Shown piece by piece: positions 7,430-10,620 of a stretch of DNA of 10,620 nucleotides. Source of the DNA: Wenzhouxiangellaceae bacterium (lineage in GTDB: Bacteria; Pseudomonadota; Gammaproteobacteria; Xanthomonadales; Wenzhouxiangellaceae); contig JALQZL010000048.1 in assembly GCA_023258355.1 (NCBI GenBank), positions 1 to 10,620 on the forward strand, in the 5' to 3' direction. Both the position numbers and the translations under genes were made by a program. How positions within the stretch are numbered: the first letter of the stretch is position 1; the number at the start of each line of letters is the position of its first letter. A model generated the notes under the pieces. That model was not told where the DNA came from. It saw nothing but the letters and a program-made list of their open reading frames with translations, and ran no database searches.

Positions 7430-7445
7430 TGAGTGATAATGAAAA
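7417..7445 (-). promoter_or_regulatory. Putative sigma70-type promoter of the leftward ceramide operon
   Basis: On the minus strand TTTTCA (7440-7445, four of six against TTGACA), a 17-base spacer and a perfect TATAAT (7417-7422) form the best promoter match in the divergent gap. A transcript starting near 7410 would have a leader of roughly 165 bases before the TTG of the ligase gene. No competing leftward promoter of similar quality was seen; a perfect TTGACA further downstream lacks a matching -10. Confidence 0.45.
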
Positions 7446-7449
7446 CCAT

Positions 7450-7545
7450 ATGACAACTTTTACAGTCTATCTAAAAATCGGCGAATACATGGGCCTGAAC
7501 GTGAATAAAGGTTCGATTTTTGGTCGGAAAAGGGTGAAGTCGTGA
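7450..7545 (+). CDS. Possible 31-residue leader ORF overlapping the ceramide-synthase start
   Basis: ATG at 7450 opens 31 codons ending in a TGA at 7543-7545 that overlaps the downstream GTG start by four bases (GTGA). A second in-frame ATG at 7489 would give 18 residues. The peptide begins MTTFTVYLKI and ends in a basic tail, GRKRVKS. No good Shine-Dalgarno sequence precedes either ATG, and the sequence resembles no family I know. It may be a translational-coupling leader or a chance ORF. Confidence 0.25.
   Translation: MTTFTVYLKIGEYMGLNVNKGSIFGRKRVKS
7526..7534 (+). promoter_or_regulatory. Strong ribosome binding site for the bCerS-like gene
   Basis: GGAAAAGGG ends seven bases before the GTG at 7542. 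It supports that GTG as the start rather than an internal codon, and it lies inside the small upstream ORF. Confidence 0.6.
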
Positions 7546-8690
7546 CTAAAAATGGACAAAACGTGATCGTTATTCAGGCCTCGTCAAGGCGCCATTGGGC
7601 AGATTATTATCGGCTGTGTCGACAGATTTATGCGGATGATCCACGGTGGATTGAGCCACTGCGGCACACCGTTAAGGGACGGTGGGCGAAGCATCACCCT
7701 TGGTTTGAGCATGCGAAAGCTGCCTTTTGGTTGGCTTATTTCGATCAAGAGCCGGTGGGATGTATCTCGGCCCAGGTGGATAAGCGTGCACCAACATTTG
7801 AAGGTGAGATCCGCGGATACTTCGGACAATTTGAGTGTATCAATGATTGCCATGTTGCCCGTCGGCTCGTTGAAGCGGCGGGTGAGTGGCTTAGCGCCAA
7901 AGGTTGTCAACGTCTAGATGGCCCCTTTGATCTGCACATTAACGATCAGTGTGGCCTTTTGGTTGACGGCTTTGATACGCCACCAATGATGATGATGCCC
8001 CACCAACCCAAATACTACGCAAAGCTTTTAGATGCCCTGGGCTTTGAGAAACTCATGGCACTCTACGCTTACCGAGTTGCGCCCAATTTTGAGGCGCCTC
8101 GTGCGATGAGACGGCTGGAGCGTCAGCATGGATCCAGTTTAAAAATCAGACCGTTTGACATGAAGCGGTTTGATGAAGAGATGGCCCTGCTTCGCGTCCT
8201 GTTTAACGATGCCTGGCATGACAATTGGGGATTTGTCCCATTCTCTCAGGCGGAGTTCCGCGCGATGGGTAGCGAGCTAAAGACTCTGTTGATGCCTGAA
8301 TATACCTGTATCGCCTTCCTCGACAATCAGCCGGTTGGCTTTTTGGTGGCACTGCCTAATTTAAATGAACTGACCAAGTCATTTAAGGGCCATTTATTCC
8401 CCCTAAATTGGATTCGGTTATTGTGGAATATCAGGCGTCGCAAGACGCAAACGGCACGTGTGCCTCTAATGGGAGTGTCTAGCCATTTGCACCACACGCC
8501 GACGGGTGCTTTGGTGGCCTTCTCGATGATGGATCGTGTGCGATGGGCATTGCATAAAGACGGTATCCAAGAGGTGGAAATGTCCTGGATATTGGAGACC
8601 AACCAGGGCATGAATTCGCTCATTGATGTCCTTGGGGGCGAGCGCTATAAGACTTATCACATCGTGGGGAAAGCCCTAGAGACGTCATGA
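7542..8690 (+). CDS. bcerS: Two-domain GNAT protein, bacterial ceramide synthase (bCerS)-like
   Basis: A 382-residue protein with two GNAT-like halves, about residues 8-176 and 200-380. The N-half carries DDPRWIEPLR (32-41), HPWFEHAKAAFWLAY (52-66), PVGCISAQVD (71-80) and the conserved DGFDTPPMMMMPHQPKYYAKLL segment near 142-163. The C-half carries FNDAWHDNWGFVP (221-233), QPVGFLVALPN (263-273) and EVEMSWILETNQGMN (344-358). This pattern matches the family that includes Caulobacter bCerS, which N-acylates the 3-keto long-chain base with an acyl thioester and is unrelated to eukaryotic ceramide synthases. It is probably cytosolic or peripheral, with no transmembrane span. The GTG start has a strong Shine-Dalgarno sequence, and its TGA overlaps the next gene's ATG (ATGA). 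It opens the rightward arm, opposite the SPT operon. Acyl specificity cannot be read; another N-acyltransferase role is the alternative. Confidence 0.8.
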   Translation: MTKNGQNVIVIQASSRRHWADYYRLCRQIYADDPRWIEPLRHTVKGRWAKHHPWFEHAKAAFWLAYFDQEPVGCISAQVDKRAPTFEGEIRGYFGQFECINDCHVARRLVEAAGEWLSAKGCQRLDGPFDLHINDQCGLLVDGFDTPPMMMMPHQPKYYAKLLDALGFEKLMALYAYRVAPNFEAPRAMRRLERQHGSSLKIRPFDMKRFDEEMALLRVLFNDAWHDNWGFVPFSQAEFRAMGSELKTLLMPEYTCIAFLDNQPVGFLVALPNLNELTKSFKGHLFPLNWIRLLWNIRRRKTQTARVPLMGVSSHLHHTPTGALVAFSMMDRVRWALHKDGIQEVEMSWILETNQGMNSLIDVLGGERYKTYHIVGKALETS

Positions 8691-9511
8691 TTGAAACCAG
8701 CAAACAAGGCAAGATAGATATCGTGGTCTTGGCAGGCGATCGACGGCCAAGCGATCCTTGGGTGCAAGCTTTAGGGGTTGAGGGCAAAGCCTTAATCCCC
8801 TTGGGTGGCGTGCCTTTATTGGCTCGGGTGTTAGCTGTGCTTGGCGCCTGGCAAGGTACTGGGCATGTCATTGTTGTGGCACCCAAGGCGCCTCACTATA
8901 CAGCTATCCTCAACCAAGCGACGCCTCTTTTGGAGAAGCTCACACACATGGCTCCCGAGTCAACCTTATTTGAAAGCCTGACCTCTGCGCTTGAGGTCAG
9001 AGGGGTTTTTGAAAAGCAGGGCTTGATCGTGACCGCTGATCACGGTTTGTTAGAGCCAATTTGGCTAGATAAAGTGACAAGTGCATTGGGTCCAAGTACA
9101 CAGCTCTCGCTTGCCATGGCGGAGTGGCCAAAGATTGCCAAGGCATTCCCCGAGGCGCACAGAACAGTTTATCGTTTCAGTGACCGTCAGCTTTGCGGGG
9201 GCAACCTATTTGCCTTTGATCGACGCCACATTATGGGTGTTTTGGGGTTCTGGCAGGCCCTTGAAGCCAAACGCAAGCAACCAGTGAAGATGGTATCGAT
9301 GCTTGGTATCCGCCATGTCTTGAGGTATCTGACACGCCGACTGAGCACTGAGCAGGCTTTCGGCCGACTGACGCAGCTGACAGGGGCCAAGATTTCGCCG
9401 GTCATCATTGATGATCCGTCGGTGTCTGTCGATATCGATAGCGCGGAGGATTTGGCGTTGGCGGAGACGATTTTGGTTCAGCGTGCCAAAATGAGTTCGC
9501 AGGCATGCTAA
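8687..9511 (+). CDS. MobA-like nucleotidyltransferase, CpgD-like
   Basis: A 274-residue cytosolic NTP-transferase-fold protein. The nucleotide-binding loop is VLAGDRRPSDP (14-24), a variant of the common LAGGxxxR loop. KALIPLGGVPLLARVL (34-49) supplies the usual lysine, TADHGLLEP (116-124) carries the metal-binding Asp-His, CGGNLFAF (170-177) is a substrate-side loop, and VDIDSAEDL (248-256) closes the domain as in MobA/IspD relatives. In Caulobacter a protein of this kind near bCerS, CpgD, is a phosphoglycerate cytidylyltransferase for the ceramide head group. A similar role, activating a small phosphorylated polar molecule with CTP, is proposed from family and position. It starts by ATGA overlap with the bCerS-like gene and ends seven bases inside the LptF-like gene, so the three are tightly coupled. 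A molybdenum-cofactor role is unlikely in this context but not excluded. Confidence 0.68.
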   Translation: MIETSKQGKIDIVVLAGDRRPSDPWVQALGVEGKALIPLGGVPLLARVLAVLGAWQGTGHVIVVAPKAPHYTAILNQATPLLEKLTHMAPESTLFESLTSALEVRGVFEKQGLIVTADHGLLEPIWLDKVTSALGPSTQLSLAMAEWPKIAKAFPEAHRTVYRFSDRQLCGGNLFAFDRRHIMGVLGFWQALEAKRKQPVKMVSMLGIRHVLRYLTRRLSTEQAFGRLTQLTGAKISPVIIDDPSVSVDIDSAEDLALAETILVQRAKMSSQAC

Positions 9512-10575
9512 TCCAGCGCTATTTGTTACGGCGCTTATTTGGACCAGCCGGCGGTGTTTTTTTGTTTTCGGTTGTGGTGGTGGCCGTTTTTTACCTAGCA
9601 CAGATCCTCGGTTGGGCAACGGGTGACGGCTGGCCACTCAGCGCAGTTTTAACCATGGCTGCACTTCGTTTGGTGCTCTATTTTGATGTGCTTATCCCTG
9701 CCTCTTTGCTTATCGGTATGGTGGTGGGTATGGGTCGCATCCAGCAATCTCATGAGCTCACCGCACTCGTGAGTGCGGGCATCGCACAGCACCAGATACT
9801 AAAAATAATGGGCTGGGGTGTGGCGCTGGTTGCCATTGGTGTGGCGTGTTTATCAACCCAGTTGAGGCCCTGGGGATATAGTGAGTTTTACACAGTGGAG
9901 GCTTCATTGGCGGCGCGCCTCGATGTCACTCGTGTCGAACCTGGGCGCTTCCAGGTAGGTGATGAGGAATGGCTGATTTACGCTGGTGGAAAAGAAGGAG
10001 AGCAACTACGGGATGTTTTCGTCCATCAACTACGTGAATCAGGCCGAGGCTTGCTGACAGCAAAATCACTACGCCAATGGGTTGGAGAGGATGGTCTCGT
10101 GCGACTGGCGTTCGATGGTGATGTCACGAGTTATCGGCTGCCGAAACCCACCCAACAAAACACGCGTCAAGTGATTGGGCAGTTTGATTCGTTTGAGATC
10201 GTCCTCGAGCCAAAGCAGGTAGCCGGTCGTGAGAAAATACGCCGAGCGCTCCCAATGTCAGAGCTGTGGGGCACCCAGCGCCCAATTGAGCAAGCAGAGC
10301 TTCAGTGGCGTCTGGTCACGCCACTGTCTGTTGTGCTCTTGGCATGGCTGGCCACATTGCTTGTCTCAACAACACCTCGGCGTCACAGAAATGTTTATTT
10401 GTTGGTAGCGATATTGACGGTCTCACTTTACTTTAGTGCATTGGGCGTATTGGTCAACTGGGTAGAGCAGGGTAGGTTCTTAGGTGGTCTGGGTGTGTTC
10501 TGGGCCCCTGTTATTTTGTTTATCGTGACATCTGGTTTGGCAATGGCGCGTCATCAACGTTGGATGAATGCCTAG
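9505..10575 (+). CDS. lptF: LptF/LptG family (YjgP/YjgQ) permease
   Basis: A 356-residue inner-membrane permease subunit of the lipopolysaccharide-type ABC exporter, which extracts a lipid from the inner membrane and passes it to a periplasmic bridge. It begins MLIQRYLLRRLFGP, the usual amphipathic start. Transmembrane spans are visible near 13-34, 54-78 and 101-118. The cytosolic coupling segment RIQQSHELTALVSAGIAQHQIL (78-99) is the family signature. A periplasmic beta-jellyroll-like region follows (about 120-265), then three spans near 269-289, 294-317 and 325-349. Length fits the family (E. coli LptF is about 366). Its ATG lies within the last codons of the CpgD-like gene. Position in a sphingolipid operon suggests either export of sphingolipid or a housekeeping LPS exporter placed by chance; the sequence does not decide. 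Confidence 0.88.
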   Translation: MLIQRYLLRRLFGPAGGVFLFSVVVVAVFYLAQILGWATGDGWPLSAVLTMAALRLVLYFDVLIPASLLIGMVVGMGRIQQSHELTALVSAGIAQHQILKIMGWGVALVAIGVACLSTQLRPWGYSEFYTVEASLAARLDVTRVEPGRFQVGDEEWLIYAGGKEGEQLRDVFVHQLRESGRGLLTAKSLRQWVGEDGLVRLAFDGDVTSYRLPKPTQQNTRQVIGQFDSFEIVLEPKQVAGREKIRRALPMSELWGTQRPIEQAELQWRLVTPLSVVLLAWLATLLVSTTPRRHRNVYLLVAILTVSLYFSALGVLVNWVEQGRFLGGLGVFWAPVILFIVTSGLAMARHQRWMNA

Positions 10576-10620
10576 ATGCGATTGATTCAGTCCTATGTGG
10601 TCAGAAATCTGTTCTCAGCC
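10576..10620 (+). CDS. lptG: Start of a second LptF/LptG-family gene (partial, cut by window edge)
   Basis: ATG at 10576 follows the LptF-like stop with no gap (TAGATG) and reads 15 codons, starting MRLIQSYVVRNLF, before the window ends. The pattern matches the amphipathic N-terminus of LptG/LptF proteins, and lptF is normally followed by lptG. Nothing further can be seen, so the assignment rests on these residues and on context. Confidence 0.6.
   Translation, partial: MRLIQSYVVRNLFSA

Larger units (their letters stand above)
7244..7541. promoter_or_regulatory. Divergent intergenic control region
   Basis: This 298-base gap separates the two divergent arms of the ceramide locus and must hold the promoters of both. 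It contains the leftward promoter candidate, a short dyad around its -10 box, and a small ORF that runs into the rightward ceramide-synthase gene. The stretch 7431-7530 is clearly more A+T-rich than the flanking genes. For the rightward arm I see only weak candidates: GATAAT at 7435-7440, overlapping the leftward -35, and TAAAAA at 7472-7477 sixteen bases after ATGACA. No tRNA, riboswitch or strong terminator was recognised. Confidence 0.6.

Noticed and set aside
7200..7436. Rightward ORFs of 64-78 codons in the divergent gap
   Set aside because: They overlap the 5' end of the ligase gene, have no convincing ribosome binding site, and encode low-complexity, Cys/Trp/Leu-rich sequence unlike any family I recognise.
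9206..9637. 143-codon leftward ORF opposite the CpgD-like and LptF-like genes
   Set aside because: It is antisense to two genes with clear family motifs, crosses their junction, and its translation is rich in Arg, Gln and His, as expected for a shadow frame.

Overview
The window looks like chromosomal DNA from a Gram-negative, probably proteobacterial, organism. It carries an LptF/LptG-type permease pair, which implies an outer membrane, and genes are densely packed with 4-base ATGA junctions and frequent GTG/TTG starts. GC content looks moderate by eye. The genus cannot be told from the sequence alone. No tRNA, rRNA, IS element, integrase or CRISPR array was seen, and the genes look intact.

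The window reads as a bacterial sphingolipid (ceramide) locus arranged around one divergent control region (about 7244-7541). The leftward arm is a seven-gene operon. In order of transcription it encodes a fatty acyl-AMP ligase/acyl-ACP synthetase, an extended SDR resembling ceramide reductase CerR, a dedicated acyl carrier protein, a serine palmitoyltransferase-type alpha-oxoamine synthase, a membrane fatty-acid desaturase, a DAGK-family lipid kinase and a Tam41-like cytidylyltransferase. The rightward arm encodes a two-domain GNAT protein resembling bacterial ceramide synthase (bCerS), a MobA-like nucleotidyltransferase resembling CpgD, an LptF-like permease and the first codons of an LptG-like partner, cut by the window edge.

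The SPT-ACP-CerR-acyl-ACP synthetase block has the same gene set and order as the Caulobacter crescentus ceramide genes. A likely pathway is: the ligase loads a fatty acid onto the ACP; SPT condenses acyl-ACP (or acyl-CoA) with serine to a 3-keto long-chain base; bCerS N-acylates it; CerR reduces the 3-oxo group; the desaturase may modify one of the chains. The lipid kinase, Tam41-like enzyme and CpgD-like enzyme would form a head-group branch (ceramide phosphate, possibly CDP-ceramide, and a CDP-activated head group). The LptF/G pair may move the product to the outer membrane.

The five-gene ceramide core is a known type of system. The least described part is the head-group and export half: a Tam41-family cytidylyltransferase next to a lipid kinase, a second cytidylyltransferase in the other arm, and an LptFG pair translationally coupled to the ceramide synthase genes. 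Assignments of exact substrate are inference from family and context.
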